The notes under the pieces were generated by a model, which was not told the origin of the DNA, did not search any database, and saw nothing but the letters and a program-made list of their open reading frames with translations. From CBDBCU01 sp965203435 (GTDB taxonomy: Bacteria; Chloroflexota; Dehalococcoidia; Lucifugimonadales; UBA3495), in assembly GCA_965203435.1 (NCBI GenBank), contig CBDBCU010000005.1, positions 124,001-188,000 of the forward strand: a stretch of 64,000 bases of DNA, given 5' to 3'. Shown one piece after another: positions 16,003 to 24,488 of the stretch. Within the stretch, counting starts at the first letter, position 1; each line of letters starts with the position of its first letter. The translations under genes and the position numbers were made by a program.

Positions 16003-16186
16003 AGCAGAACTCCTTTCCTTTTTCAAGGTTTTGGGCTGCGAATTGGCAGCAAATCGCAGTTTTGCTGCGCCTATTATAACCGCGCAATGGATAAATGCCA
16101 AGCCCGGCGGCGACATAGCATTGAATAAAATCATCATACGGTATATCCTGTTAATCCCTGTCTGAATCTCCTGCATTCCGGAGGAA

Positions 16187-16213
16187 CTATGCTCACCCCC
16201 GCCGCCGCGCCGC
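16187..16213 (+). repeat. 27-bp direct repeat, left copy
   Basis: CTATGCTCACCCCCGCCGCC and 7 further bases, identical to 16764-16790. This copy has a better ribosome-binding site (GGAGG, 5 nt from the ATG) than the copy that now starts the acylase gene. It would encode MLTPAAAP before running into other sequence. Confidence 0.85.
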
Positions 16214-16242
16214 TTGCATTGCCTTTCCGCCGCAACTATAAT
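16214..16242 (+). promoter_or_regulatory. Promoter of the antitoxin-like gene
   Basis: -35 TTGCAT (16214-16219), a 17-bp spacer and -10 TATAAT (16237-16242). It begins right after the 27-bp direct repeat. Confidence 0.7.
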
Positions 16243-16276
16243 GACGCGGAAAGTCCCGGTTATTGGGAGGGAGATT

Positions 16277-16705
16277 ATGCTGAATCAGCAACTTATTCCG
16301 CCCCCGGCCTTGGCGGAACCGGTGTTGCTGTACGGGCATTTGCAAGGTGTGGACATGAGCCGCAGGACGGCTCAGTTGCGCCTTTACAAGGATGAGCCGG
16401 TCAATCTCGAGTTCGACGCCGGTTTGGCCTCTGCGATGGGCACCTTGGCAACGGAGTATGTCAAAGTAACCGGTTGCGGCTGGTTCAGCAACCCGGAAAC
16501 CTGGCCGACGGTTCATGTGGAGCAAATCAGCCGGGCCGGCGGCCGGGGGCAGCCTTTCGATGTGAAAGAGTTCTTGAACCGCCCCAACCCCAAGCGGTTT
16601 GACCCGGGCCAAGTGGTTGCCGCCAGCGAGCCCTTTGACGTGGATGATTTCATCCAAGTCATTCGCGAGGGACGGGATGTAGGCCGGGGCGAGGTGTCCG
16701 CGTGA
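16277..16705 (+). CDS. Antitoxin-like small beta-rich protein
   Basis: A 142-residue protein from the ATG at 16277, preceded by GGGAGG. The N-terminal half (YGHLQGVDMSRRTAQLRLY, then VTGCGWF and PTVHVEQI) looks like a small beta barrel that occurs in many cyanobacterial and Chloroflexota genes. The tail (PKRFDPGQVVAASEPFDVDD and IQVIREGRDV) is typical of proteins encoded just before a PIN-domain (VapC-like) toxin. Here the expected toxin is only a 12-codon stub overlapping the stop codon. It is therefore probably an orphaned antitoxin, kept or decaying. The assignment rests on recalled gene-neighbourhood patterns, not on a catalytic motif. Confidence 0.6.
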   Translation: MLNQQLIPPPALAEPVLLYGHLQGVDMSRRTAQLRLYKDEPVNLEFDAGLASAMGTLATEYVKVTGCGWFSNPETWPTVHVEQISRAGGRGQPFDVKEFLNRPNPKRFDPGQVVAASEPFDVDDFIQVIREGRDVGRGEVSA

Positions 16706-16737
16706 TTGTTACAGATGCCATTGTCCGCGCCCCTTAA
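16702..16737 (+). pseudogene. Stub of a PIN-domain toxin gene
   Basis: A GTG overlapping the antitoxin stop codon (GTGA) starts MIVTDAIVRAP and then meets TAA. MIVTDA is a usual beginning of VapC-like PIN toxins, and a 4-nt overlap is the usual arrangement for such pairs. Nothing PIN-like follows. With only 11 residues the identification is tentative. Confidence 0.4.
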
Positions 16738-16763
16738 CTACCATAAATCCGGGAGGCCGCCCC

Positions 16764-16790
16764 CTATGCTCACCCCCGCCGCCGCGCCGC
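16764..16790 (+). repeat. 27-bp direct repeat, right copy
   Basis: Identical to 16187-16213 and containing the start codon of the penicillin-acylase-family gene. Confidence 0.85.
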
Positions 16791-19144
16791 AAGCCCTGAA
16801 CCAGGCCGTCCCTCAGGCCAACGGCAAACTTTCCTTGCCCGGCTTGGCCGCCGCCGTAGAGGTCTATCGCGACCCCTGGGGCATACCCCATATCCGGGCT
16901 GTCGATACCGCCGATGCCTTTTTTGCTCAGGGCTTTGTTACCGCCCAGGATCGGCTGTGGCAGATGGAGTATGACCGCCGCCGCGGCAGTGGGCGCTGGG
17001 CCGAAGTGGTCGGCCCAGTCGGAGTCGAGCAGGATTTGCTGATGCGCCGCTTTCGGCTGGAATCAGCAGCCCGGGCCGATTATCAGGCATCCAGCGCCGC
17101 CACCCGCGCCCTGCTCGATGCCTACGCTCAGGGCGTCAATGCCTGGATAGACTATGCGGCCGCATCCGATGGCCTGCCGGCGGAATATGCTATTGCCGGC
17201 ATTGCACCGGAACCTTGGCAGCCCTGGGACGGCTTGACCGCTTTCAAGGTGCGGCACATCCTGATGGGCGTATTCGAATCCAAACTCTGGCGGGCGCAGC
17301 TGGTAAAGCGATTGGGGCCGGAAAAGGCGGCTCTCTTATCTCCCGGCTACACGCCCGGCCAGCTGCAAATCCTGCCGCCGGGGACGCCCTACGCCGGCCC
17401 GGATGAGGATATTCTGGCCGAACTGAGCCGGGGGGCCGCCGCCCTCAATGAACTGCACGAAACCGCCGCCGGCAGCAACAGCTGGGCGCTGGCCGGCCCC
17501 CGCACCGCTACTGGCAAACCCCTGCTGGCCGGCGATTCCCACCGGGCGTTGGATACCCCCAATGTCTATTACCAGTGCCATCTGGCTGGCCCCGATTTTG
17601 ATGTGGTGGGCCTGGCAATTCCCGGCGTTCCCGGCTTTCCCCACTTCGGCCACAATGACCGGGTGGCTTGGTGCATTACCCACACCAGCGCCGACTATCA
17701 GGATTTGTATATCGAGCGGTTTAAGGCGGATGACCCGCAGTATTACCTCCATCAGGGCCAATGGCGGCGGGCCGAAGTTTTTCAAGAGCGGATAAAGGTC
17801 CGCGGCGGCGATCCGGTGGATTTGACCCTTTATGTTACCCAGCACGGGCCGGTGATTGCCGGCGGCCCCGGATCCAAGGCGGACGGGACGGAATCGCTGA
17901 CCGGCTTGGCTTTCCGCTACACCGCCACGGATGGCGGCAAGCCCTGGCCCGACCTACTGCCGGCCATGCTGACCGCTAAAGATGGCTATGAACTGGCGGA
18001 AAGTATGCGCGGCTGGGTAGATCCGTGCAACAACTTCCTTTTTGCCGACACCGCCGGCAATATCGGCTACTTGTGCCGGGGGGAAATTCCGATCCGCTCC
18101 CGGGACAATGGGCGGTTGCCGGTTCCCGGTTGGGAGGGGCAGCACGAATGGACGGGCAACATTCCCTTTGACCAGCTGCCCCGGGCGATTAACCCTCCGG
18201 AGGGCTATATCGTTACCGCCAACAACAAGCCGGTGGGCGACGATTATCCCTACTACATATCCGCCGAGTTCACCCCCGGCTTTCGGGCGGCGCGGGTAAC
18301 GGCGGCCCTGCTGGCCCTGGAAAAGCCTACGGCGGCGGATATGGCAAAAGTTCACGCCGAGCGGCTTTCCCTGCCGGCCCAAGCCTGGGTTGAATGTTTG
18401 CAATCCTACCGGGCCGAGCTGACGATAGCCGATGCTTTGACCGCCCAAGCCCTGGAAAAGCTGCTCTCCTGGTCGGGACAAATGGACGCGGACGCCGTAG
18501 AACCTACTATCTACAGCGCGGCCCGGGATGCCCTGCTCTATCGGTTGTTCCACTATCATCTGGATAGGGAATTGGCGGCGCAGGCGTGGCAGCCGGCCAA
18601 CCGGGGGGCCGGGGTTTTCCTGGGCCGGGTCAAGGAGTTGCTGCTGAGCCACTTGCCGGCGGCGGATTCGCCGCTGCTGCCGCCGGGGGAAACCTGGCCG
18701 GCCCTGCTGTCGGCCGCTTTGGCGGCGGGCGTGGCAACGCTGCGGGAAAGGTTGGGCGAGGATTTGACGCAATGGCGCTGGGAACGGCTGCATCAGGCCC
18801 GGCCGCGCCATACCCTTTCCGCCGCCTTTCCGGATTTGGCGGGATTGCTCGATCCGCCGCCGATCCCGATGGCCGGGGATGGGGATACGCCTTGGGCCGG
18901 GGCCTACGCGCCGGCGGAATTGGCGACGGTGGGCGGCCTGTCGGTGGCCCGCTATGCCTTTGACCTGGCCGATTGGGAAAACTGCTGGTGGGCCATTCCC
19001 CTGGGGGCGTCCGGCCACCCGGCCAGTCCCCACTACGCTGACCAGTCGGAAACCTGGCGGCAAGCGCAGATGATTCCGATGGCCTATGCTTGGGCCGGCA
19101 TTATTGCCAACAGCAAGGCACAGCAGCGGCTGGAGCCGGGGTAG
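16766..19144 (+). CDS. Penicillin acylase family protein (Ntn hydrolase)
   Basis: A 792-residue protein. These enzymes are made as one chain that cuts itself in front of a Ser, which becomes the N-terminal nucleophile of the beta subunit. Here that site is AAGSNSWAL with Ser ~237. The alpha part has WGIPHIRAVDTADAFFAQGF and QDRLWQMEYDRRRGSGRWAE. The beta part has LLAGDSHR, GVPGFPHFGHNDRVAW and the late VTANNKPVGDDYPYY Asn region. They hydrolyse amide bonds of penicillins, acyl-homoserine lactones or related compounds; the substrate is not readable. Most relatives are exported, but no signal peptide is visible here. GGGAGG lies 11 nt before the ATG. Confidence 0.9.
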   Translation: MLTPAAAPQALNQAVPQANGKLSLPGLAAAVEVYRDPWGIPHIRAVDTADAFFAQGFVTAQDRLWQMEYDRRRGSGRWAEVVGPVGVEQDLLMRRFRLESAARADYQASSAATRALLDAYAQGVNAWIDYAAASDGLPAEYAIAGIAPEPWQPWDGLTAFKVRHILMGVFESKLWRAQLVKRLGPEKAALLSPGYTPGQLQILPPGTPYAGPDEDILAELSRGAAALNELHETAAGSNSWALAGPRTATGKPLLAGDSHRALDTPNVYYQCHLAGPDFDVVGLAIPGVPGFPHFGHNDRVAWCITHTSADYQDLYIERFKADDPQYYLHQGQWRRAEVFQERIKVRGGDPVDLTLYVTQHGPVIAGGPGSKADGTESLTGLAFRYTATDGGKPWPDLLPAMLTAKDGYELAESMRGWVDPCNNFLFADTAGNIGYLCRGEIPIRSRDNGRLPVPGWEGQHEWTGNIPFDQLPRAINPPEGYIVTANNKPVGDDYPYYISAEFTPGFRAARVTAALLALEKPTAADMAKVHAERLSLPAQAWVECLQSYRAELTIADALTAQALEKLLSWSGQMDADAVEPTIYSAARDALLYRLFHYHLDRELAAQAWQPANRGAGVFLGRVKELLLSHLPAADSPLLPPGETWPALLSAALAAGVATLRERLGEDLTQWRWERLHQARPRHTLSAAFPDLAGLLDPPPIPMAGDGDTPWAGAYAPAELATVGGLSVARYAFDLADWENCWWAIPLGASGHPASPHYADQSETWRQAQMIPMAYAWAGIIANSKAQQRLEPG

Positions 19145-19290
19145 GGGGCGGGTTGCCTTTCCGCTTATCCTGAACTTGTTGAAGGATGGCAAAGGCATAA
19201 AGGCAACCGATACCTGGAGCCGGGGTAGGGGGCGGGCTGTTTTTATACCTTTGCCATCCTTCAACCAGTTCAGGATGAGCGGTTATAAAA
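19128..19290. repeat. Duplicated acylase tail with two R3 repeats
   Basis: CTGGAGCCGGGGTAGGGGGC occurs at 19130, over the acylase stop, and again near 19214. Each copy is followed by an R3 repeat (19166-19187 and 19255-19283) in opposite orientations, giving a large potential hairpin downstream of the acylase gene. Confidence 0.6.
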
Positions 19291-19333
19291 ACAGCCCGCC
19301 CCCGGCGCGGAAGTTTGCCCCGGAAAGGGATGG

Positions 19334-19594
19334 CTAGGGTATCAGTTTCAAGGCGGCTACGGCCAAGGTGGCCGCGGCGAAAATGGAGCCGACCGTCCAG
19401 CGGGTTATCCGAGCTTCCGCTTCCCGGGCGTCGGCCCGGGCTTCCGCCCGGATGTTTTCAATGGCCCGCAGCAGCGTGGCGACATTGGCCTGCATTTCCT
19501 CCCGGGTGACTACATTGTTCAGCAGGGTTGCGAAGTTCTGAACAACCCCTTCCAAATGGCTGAGGCGTTCCTCGGTGGTCAAAGGCGTGGTCAT
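19334..19594 (-). CDS. Small coiled-coil protein with C-terminal membrane anchor
   Basis: An 86-residue protein of unknown function. Residues ~1-62 are helical and charged (TTEERLSHLEGVVQNFATLL, then EMQANVATLLRAIENIRAEA), and a single hydrophobic segment (VGSIFAAATLAVAALKLI) ends it. The start follows an AGGAGAGG site. Its topology is the mirror image of the small protein at 30375, which has the membrane segment first. It is convergent with the acylase and divergent from the LLM gene. Confidence 0.65.
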   Translation of the reverse strand: MTTPLTTEERLSHLEGVVQNFATLLNNVVTREEMQANVATLLRAIENIRAEARADAREAEARITRWTVGSIFAAATLAVAALKLIP

Positions 19595-19786
19595 TGCGGT
19601 ATCCTCTCCTTTGCGGTGGTTGCCGGCCGGCGGCGATTGCCGATTATACTACCGCCGGAAAGGGATGGCGTCAAGGGCGCAGCGTCCCTAATCGGCATTT
19701 TGTCGGCCGCTCTCTTTACCCCGGCCCCCGCTTGCCCTACAATCTACCCTACATTACCCCCCAACACCGAAACCTTTGGAGGTTTT

Positions 19787-20788
19787 ATGCAGTTTGGCGT
19801 TTCCCTGTCCGGTATGGGGCAGCAGCCCCTGGGCGCCGATATGCGGCAGAACTTTCGGGAAATCGTGGAGTATATCCGCGCCGCCCGACAGCTGGGCTTT
19901 GACTTTTTCTATCAGGGGCAGCACTATCTGACCGCCCCCTATCAGCAGTTGCAGGCTATGCCGCTGCTGGCCCGCCTGTCCGCCGAGGCCGAGGGTATGG
20001 GCGTGGTGGCTACCCTGCTGATACCCCTGCACCATCCCGTGGACCTGGCCGAGCGGGCGGCCACGATGGACATCCTCACCGGCGGCCGCTTTGTGCTCAG
20101 CGCCGCCCTGGGCTATCGGGACGCCGAATATGCCGCCTTTGGCGTAGAACGCCGCCGCCGGGTGTCCCGCTATCTGGAATGTCTGGAAGTGGTGCAACGG
20201 CTGTGGACGCAGGATACGGTGGATTTTCACGGAGAGCATTTCCACTTGGACGGGGCGCAAATGACCCTGCGCCCGATTCAGCAACCGCATCCGCCCATCT
20301 GGGTGGCGGCCAACGGCGACGCCGCTATCCAACGGGCGGCCCGCCGCGGCTATGCCTGGTATGTCAATCCCCACGCCACTTACCGCAGCATTAAACGGCA
20401 GGTGGCTTTGTATCAGGAAACGGCGGCCGCCGCCAACTCCGGCGCGCCCCGGGAACTGCCCATCGCCCGGGAATTGTATGTCCACCGCGCCCGGGAGCGG
20501 GCTTTTGCGGCGGCCCGGCCCTACCTGGGCGGCAAGTACGCCGCCTATGCCCAGTGGGGCCAGGATAAGGCAATGGATGAGCAGTTCAGCGACTCTTTCG
20601 CCGACCTGGCCCACGACCGCTTTATCATCGGCGATCCGGAGGACTGCATCGGCGAAATTGAGAAGTTCCGGGCTTTGGGAATGTCCCACGGCAGCTTTCG
20701 GATGATGTGGCCGGGAATGGACTTGAAAAGCGGCCTGGCCAACCTGGAATTGTTTGCGGAACGGGTAATGCCGCACTTTCGGGATTAG
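19787..20788 (+). CDS. LLM class flavin-dependent oxidoreductase (luciferase-like)
   Basis: A 333-residue protein with the bacterial luciferase-like TIM barrel. It begins MQFGVSLSG and continues with ARQLGFDFFYQGQHYL, LTGGRFVLSAALGYRDAEYA, HGEHFHLDGA and PPIWVAANGDAAIQRAARRG, which are usual flavin or F420 binding regions. These enzymes oxidise varied substrates with reduced FMN or F420; substrate and cofactor cannot be chosen here. TTTGGAGG at 8 nt sets the ATG at 19787. It has no operon partner, lying between a divergent small membrane-protein gene and a small ORF. Confidence 0.88.
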   Translation: MQFGVSLSGMGQQPLGADMRQNFREIVEYIRAARQLGFDFFYQGQHYLTAPYQQLQAMPLLARLSAEAEGMGVVATLLIPLHHPVDLAERAATMDILTGGRFVLSAALGYRDAEYAAFGVERRRRVSRYLECLEVVQRLWTQDTVDFHGEHFHLDGAQMTLRPIQQPHPPIWVAANGDAAIQRAARRGYAWYVNPHATYRSIKRQVALYQETAAAANSGAPRELPIARELYVHRARERAFAAARPYLGGKYAAYAQWGQDKAMDEQFSDSFADLAHDRFIIGDPEDCIGEIEKFRALGMSHGSFRMMWPGMDLKSGLANLELFAERVMPHFRD

Positions 20789-20913
20789 GGGGTTCCGCCG
20801 GGCGATTCGAGCATTCTGTCCCGTTTAATTGGGCTAAAAGGGCCGGTCGGCGGCCTTAAAATCCGGGCCAGGGCCGCAACGGGCGCCAACCTAAAACGGG
20901 CCGGAGGTGAAAA

Positions 20914-21078
20914 ATGGCCGACAAGAACGATACGAACAACCACTCCATCCAGCTCAATCCCAACAACGCTGCCTATTGGCGGGCTCGGGGCTGGCCGGGC
21001 CGCCCGGCGGATTGGCAAGAGCGGGTAGCGCGGGAAACCCGGCGCCCCGGCGCCGCGCCGCCAACCAAGCGCAGGTAA
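20914..21078 (+). CDS. Small conserved-looking protein, 54 residues
   Basis: The ATG at 20914 follows CCGGAGGTGAAAA, a strong ribosome-binding site. The product starts MADKNDTNNHSIQLNPNNAA and has YWRARGWPGRPADWQ before a basic tail. Small proteins with NPNN and YWxSRGxxxRPxDW are familiar from Chloroflexota genomes, with unknown function. It ends 81 bp before the XRE-TPR gene on the same strand. Too short for statistical coding evidence; the call rests on the ribosome-binding site and motif. Confidence 0.55.
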   Translation: MADKNDTNNHSIQLNPNNAAYWRARGWPGRPADWQERVARETRRPGAAPPTKRR

Positions 21079-21158
21079 AAATCGGTCCGCCGCCGCGCTG
21101 CTGCGGCCCCGCCGCGGCGGCGGATAGCTCCCGAATATCCTGACCCGGAGTAAAAACT

Positions 21159-22859
21159 ATGGACAACCCCGGCCCTTTCGCCGGAATCTACAGCGGCCAG
21201 ATTATCGGCGCGGTGGTCAAAGCCCTTGCCTTGGAACAGAGCGTTCTTAAAGACCGGACGGCGCAGCGTTTCTTTGCCGGCCAGCCGGTGAACGAGCATA
21301 GCCGTACCGAGATATTCTTGGCCCTCGGCGCGGCGTTGGTCGAGCGCGGGATCGTGCCAGTGCCACCCATGTTCCTTCAGTATGACGCCGACATAGCCGT
21401 ATTCATTGCGGCGTCTATTGCCCGGGCCGCGGCGCGGTGGGACACCCTGCTGGCGGTTATCCAAAGCCGTTCCAGTACCATCGCGAACCCGGCAATGGCC
21501 GCGGAGCGATTGCTTCGGCTGGTCGTAGTCGACTTGTCCCTGCGCGTATTCGCCCTGGCGCGGCTGGCCGGATTGGAGCCGCCGCCGCCGGAAACGCCGC
21601 TGTGGGCTCAGCAAAACGGCGGCGGCAAGTTGCTGCGCCAGTTCACCGAGCAAGCGGGGCTGACGCGAGACCAGTTGGCCGCGCGCCTGGAGGTTTCCTA
21701 CACTGCGGTAGATAACTGGTTGGATAGCAAGAACCGCCCCACGCCGTACCATGTCGCCGCTTTGGCCAAGGAACTGGCCGGCGTTGCCAAGACTGCCGAC
21801 GCCCGCCAACGGGAGCAGACCATCCAGCGGCAATTGACCTTTGCCCACTTGGCGGACCTCCTGGAACCCGGGCTGGGCCGGGAGCGGATAACCGAGCTGA
21901 GCGCCGCCCTGGTCCGCTTTGTCCGGCTGATTACCGAGGATGTGCGCGCAATGGAGCGCCCGCCGCTGGAAAAGGCCGCGGGCATGGAAATAGACGCTTT
22001 CCGGCTGGGGACGGATCATATCCCCTCCCATACCTTGCTGAGAAACTTGGCCCTGGTCGAAAGGGATGCCGGTTGGCGCCGCGACATTCTTACCGCCGCC
22101 AGAGATTGGCGACTGCCCTTTCAGGAAATAGCATCTCAAGCCGGCCAGCCGCGCTCGGCGGCGGGATTGGCGCAGGATGTGCTGGATCTCTCTTTCGCCG
22201 ATCCGGCCGCCGAAGCCTTGCTGCGCCTGGCCGATGAACTGCCCAATTCCCAATACTGGCTAGAGGATCCGGGAGATTTGAGCCAAGCGTTTGGGAGACT
22301 GGAGCGAGGGATTGCGCTCCGCCGGGCCATCGTCCGCGAGTTTCCGCTCAGCCCCCGCGCCCATTATGAACTCGGTTCCTTTGCGGGAATGGTGGGCAAA
22401 CATTTGCGCTTTTGGGGCGAAGGGCGCGGCTTTATTCAGGAGGGCATCAGCGAGTGCAAGATCGCCGCCGCCCTGCTCCCGGAGTGGGATGCTCCGGCCG
22501 TGGAGCCGGGAATAATCCTGATAAACATTGGGGAATACGCGGCGGCTCTGGCGGAACTTAACCGGGCGCAGGAAGTTCTGCCCAAGGCCACGCCGCACCT
22601 GCTAATCAATACGGGATACGCCCGGATGCAGCTGTCCCAATACGCCGCAGCTCTGACGAACTTCGAACAAGTGATTGCCGCCCGGCCGGATTATGCTATG
22701 GCCTACAAGTTCGCCGCCCACTGCGCCTTTTCCCTGGGCGACCGCCGGAAAGGGCTGCGGTATGCCAAGCGGGCGCGGCAACTGGGCGAACCCGCCGTAT
22801 TTAACCATTGGCGGCAAGGCAATTACCCGTCGGGCCATCCGGGATCGGGAAAGCCCTAA
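21159..22859 (+). CDS. XRE-type helix-turn-helix protein with TPR repeats
   Basis: A 566-residue protein. After ~150 residues of helical sequence comes a helix-turn-helix domain (KLLRQFTEQAGLTRDQLAAR, then LEVSYTAVDNWLDSKNRPTP) of the XRE/Cro type. From ~385 to 545 there are tetratricopeptide-like helices (ALRRAIVREFPLSPRAHYEL, AALAELNRAQEVLPKATPHL, ALTNFEQVIAARPDYAMAYK). Such proteins bind DNA and sense a protein or peptide partner; several act as regulators in defence or secondary-metabolite loci. The partner is unknown; the small protein just upstream is a candidate. A GGAG site precedes the ATG. Confidence 0.75.
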   Translation: MDNPGPFAGIYSGQIIGAVVKALALEQSVLKDRTAQRFFAGQPVNEHSRTEIFLALGAALVERGIVPVPPMFLQYDADIAVFIAASIARAAARWDTLLAVIQSRSSTIANPAMAAERLLRLVVVDLSLRVFALARLAGLEPPPPETPLWAQQNGGGKLLRQFTEQAGLTRDQLAARLEVSYTAVDNWLDSKNRPTPYHVAALAKELAGVAKTADARQREQTIQRQLTFAHLADLLEPGLGRERITELSAALVRFVRLITEDVRAMERPPLEKAAGMEIDAFRLGTDHIPSHTLLRNLALVERDAGWRRDILTAARDWRLPFQEIASQAGQPRSAAGLAQDVLDLSFADPAAEALLRLADELPNSQYWLEDPGDLSQAFGRLERGIALRRAIVREFPLSPRAHYELGSFAGMVGKHLRFWGEGRGFIQEGISECKIAAALLPEWDAPAVEPGIILINIGEYAAALAELNRAQEVLPKATPHLLINTGYARMQLSQYAAALTNFEQVIAARPDYAMAYKFAAHCAFSLGDRRKGLRYAKRARQLGEPAVFNHWRQGNYPSGHPGSGKP

Positions 22860-22936
22860 CCGCTTGACAGCGGCCGGGGTCAACCGATTACCCTTGCTTT
22901 CGGCCGGCCGCCAGTCACCCCCGCCGCAAAAAGCGC

Positions 22937-22942
22937 TATAAT
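22937..22942 (+). promoter_or_regulatory. -10 box of the ornithine-cyclodeaminase-family gene
   Basis: TATAAT 31 nt before the ATG at 22974. No convincing -35 and no TG extension (CGC instead), so of moderate quality. Confidence 0.45.
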
Positions 22943-22973
22943 CATCCCACCTTGAAACCCTGTCGGAGGAATG

Positions 22974-23927
22974 ATGGCCCTTTTTCTTAACGAATCGGAA
23001 GTAGCCCAACTGCTGCCGATGACCGAGTGCATTGACGCCCTGGAGGAAGCCTTTGCCCACGCCGGGGCCGGGCAGGTGGAAATCAAGCCCCGTTCCCGAA
23101 TCCGAATGCCCGGCGGGTTCTTTCACTTTATGGCCGCCGCCGATGCCGGGCATCAGGTTTTCGGCTATAAGGCGTATCCGTCCTTTGCCGGCGGCGCCCG
23201 GATGCTGGTGATGCTCTACGACTACGAAAGCGGCGCCCTGCTGTCCTGTATGGAGGCCAGCGGCCTGGGGCAAATCCGCACCGGCGCGGCCTCCGGCCTG
23301 GCGACCCGCTGGATGGCCCGGGCCGATGCCGACAGCGTGGGACTTATCGGCTCCGGCTTTCAGGCCCGCAGTCAGTTGGAAGCGGTCTGCGCCGTCCGGG
23401 ACATCAAGCGGGTCAAGGTCTATAGCCGCCGCCCGGAACGGAGGGAACAGTTCGCCCAACGGATGGGCGCGCATCTGAACCTGGAAATTACTCCGGTGGC
23501 TAGCCCCCAGGAATGTTTATCCGAGGTGGCGGTAGCCATTGCCATCACTTCGGCCCGGGATCCGGTGCTGGAAGGGGATTGGCTGGCTCCCGGAACCCAC
23601 ATCAACGCCGCCGGCGGCAATCACTGGATCCGCCGGGAAGTGGACGAGGCGGCGGTGCTGCGGTCGGCGGTTATCGCCGTGGATGACCTGGATCAGGCTA
23701 AAATCGAGTGCGGCGACCTGATTTGGCCGGAAAGCCGGGGCGAGTTCCGCTGGGATATGGTTTGCGAATTGCAGGATATTATCGCCGGCCGGGTTATCGG
23801 CCGCCCCGATGAACAGGATATAACCCTGTTCGAGTCTATGGGCGTGGCCCTGGAGGACATCGCCGCCGCCCAACTAGTCTATCGCAAGGCCAAAGAACAG
23901 GGCATCGGCCAGGAACTGCCTTTCTAG
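22974..23927 (+). CDS. Ornithine cyclodeaminase / mu-crystallin family protein
   Basis: A 317-residue protein with the Rossmann NAD(P) motif VGLIGSGFQARSQLEAV, the substrate loop MEASGLGQIRTGAASGLATR, and INAAGGNHWIRREVDEAAV. Members include ornithine cyclodeaminase, alanine dehydrogenases and ketimine reductases; the motifs do not settle the reaction. Two ATGs are adjacent after GGAGG (AATGATGG). The second, at 22974, has the better spacing. The gene is monocistronic between the XRE-TPR gene and an R1 repeat plus terminator. Confidence 0.85.
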   Translation: MALFLNESEVAQLLPMTECIDALEEAFAHAGAGQVEIKPRSRIRMPGGFFHFMAAADAGHQVFGYKAYPSFAGGARMLVMLYDYESGALLSCMEASGLGQIRTGAASGLATRWMARADADSVGLIGSGFQARSQLEAVCAVRDIKRVKVYSRRPERREQFAQRMGAHLNLEITPVASPQECLSEVAVAIAITSARDPVLEGDWLAPGTHINAAGGNHWIRREVDEAAVLRSAVIAVDDLDQAKIECGDLIWPESRGEFRWDMVCELQDIIAGRVIGRPDEQDITLFESMGVALEDIAAAQLVYRKAKEQGIGQELPF

Positions 23928-24012
23928 GGTGGAGGTAGGGTGGGGTACTGGCCTATGCCTAACGCCGCCTATCGCCCTTCCCTACCGCCTTACTATCATT
24001 GGCGGCCGCCCT

Positions 24013-24113
24013 ACCGTCATTCCCGCGTAAGCGGGAATCCCAACGGTACTGCCTTATACCGCCGCAGTCTTGGCAAGCCACTGCGGGATTCCCGCTTACG
24101 CGGGAATGACGGT
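24013..24113. repeat. R1 repeat
   Basis: Intact copy; interior has TACTGCCTTATACCGCCGCA and TCTTGGCAAGCCACTGC. Extra terminus-like GGGAATGACGGTA fragments follow to 24170. Confidence 0.85.
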
Positions 24114-24190
24114 AGCGAGGGCGGCGGGAATGACGGTAAAAAGAGGCGGCCGGGAAGGACGGTAGAGACAGCAGCCGCCCCAAAAACCAG

Positions 24191-24226
24191 CCCCCCGGCA
24201 GCAATGGACTGCCGGGGGGATTTTTT
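24191..24226 (+). terminator. Rho-independent terminator
   Basis: 11-bp perfect stem CCCCCCGGCAG / CTGCCGGGGGG, 7-nt loop, then ATTTTTT. It can end transcripts from the cyclodeaminase-family gene. Its other side lies just past the end of the minus-strand ORF at 24251 and may serve it weakly. Confidence 0.8.
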
Positions 24227-24250
24227 GCGGTTTGCCGGCACGCCGCCGGC

Positions 24251-24454
24251 CTAGTTCAGGTCGGCGTGGCGGCGGTAGTAGTTGCGGGAGGCGGTGATTT
24301 GCCGCCGCACCCGTTCCCGCTCGCTCAACGCCGGGCTGCTCAGCCAAGCGTACCAGGAGACCAGAGTCGTCGCAATTTTACTCATATCGGTTCTCGCATC
24401 CTCGTTAGCGGTGGAGATTTTGTTGACGGAAACCGGCGGCGGATTTTGCGCCAT
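24251..24454 (-). CDS. Possible small protein, 67 residues
   Basis: Unrecognised. It begins MAQNPPPVSVNKISTANEDA, then has TTLVSWYAWLSSPALSERER and a basic end NYYRRHADLN. The composition looks protein-like and it abuts a terminator at its 3' end. The ribosome-binding site is weak, and a palindrome lies 15 nt upstream of the ATG. The opposite strand is also open, so coding is uncertain. Confidence 0.35.
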   Translation of the reverse strand: MAQNPPPVSVNKISTANEDARTDMSKIATTLVSWYAWLSSPALSERERVRRQITASRNYYRRHADLN

Positions 24455-24468
24455 CGATTCCGATAATG

Positions 24469-24488
24469 AACGGGATATTACTCCCGTT
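24469..24488. promoter_or_regulatory. Small palindrome, possible operator
   Basis: AACGGGA-TATTAC-TCCCGTT: perfect 7-bp arms with a 6-bp centre, just upstream of the small minus-strand ORF at 24454. The rest of 24490-24757 holds no gene, repeat or hairpin that I can support. Confidence 0.35.

Noticed and set aside
14632..16128. 498-codon plus-strand open frame over the methyltransferase gene
   Set aside because: The minus strand has clear DPPF, SAM and HNH motifs; the plus frame is a high-GC antisense shadow.
16189..16395. 68-codon frame starting at the outer copy of the 27-bp repeat
   Set aside because: It has a good ribosome-binding site, but after the repeat it runs out of frame through the antitoxin-like gene. 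It is best read as a displaced acylase start, not a gene.
22860..22936. TTGCTT near 22892 as the -35 of the cyclodeaminase-family gene
   Set aside because: It is about 39 bp from the TATAAT box, far beyond any usable spacing.
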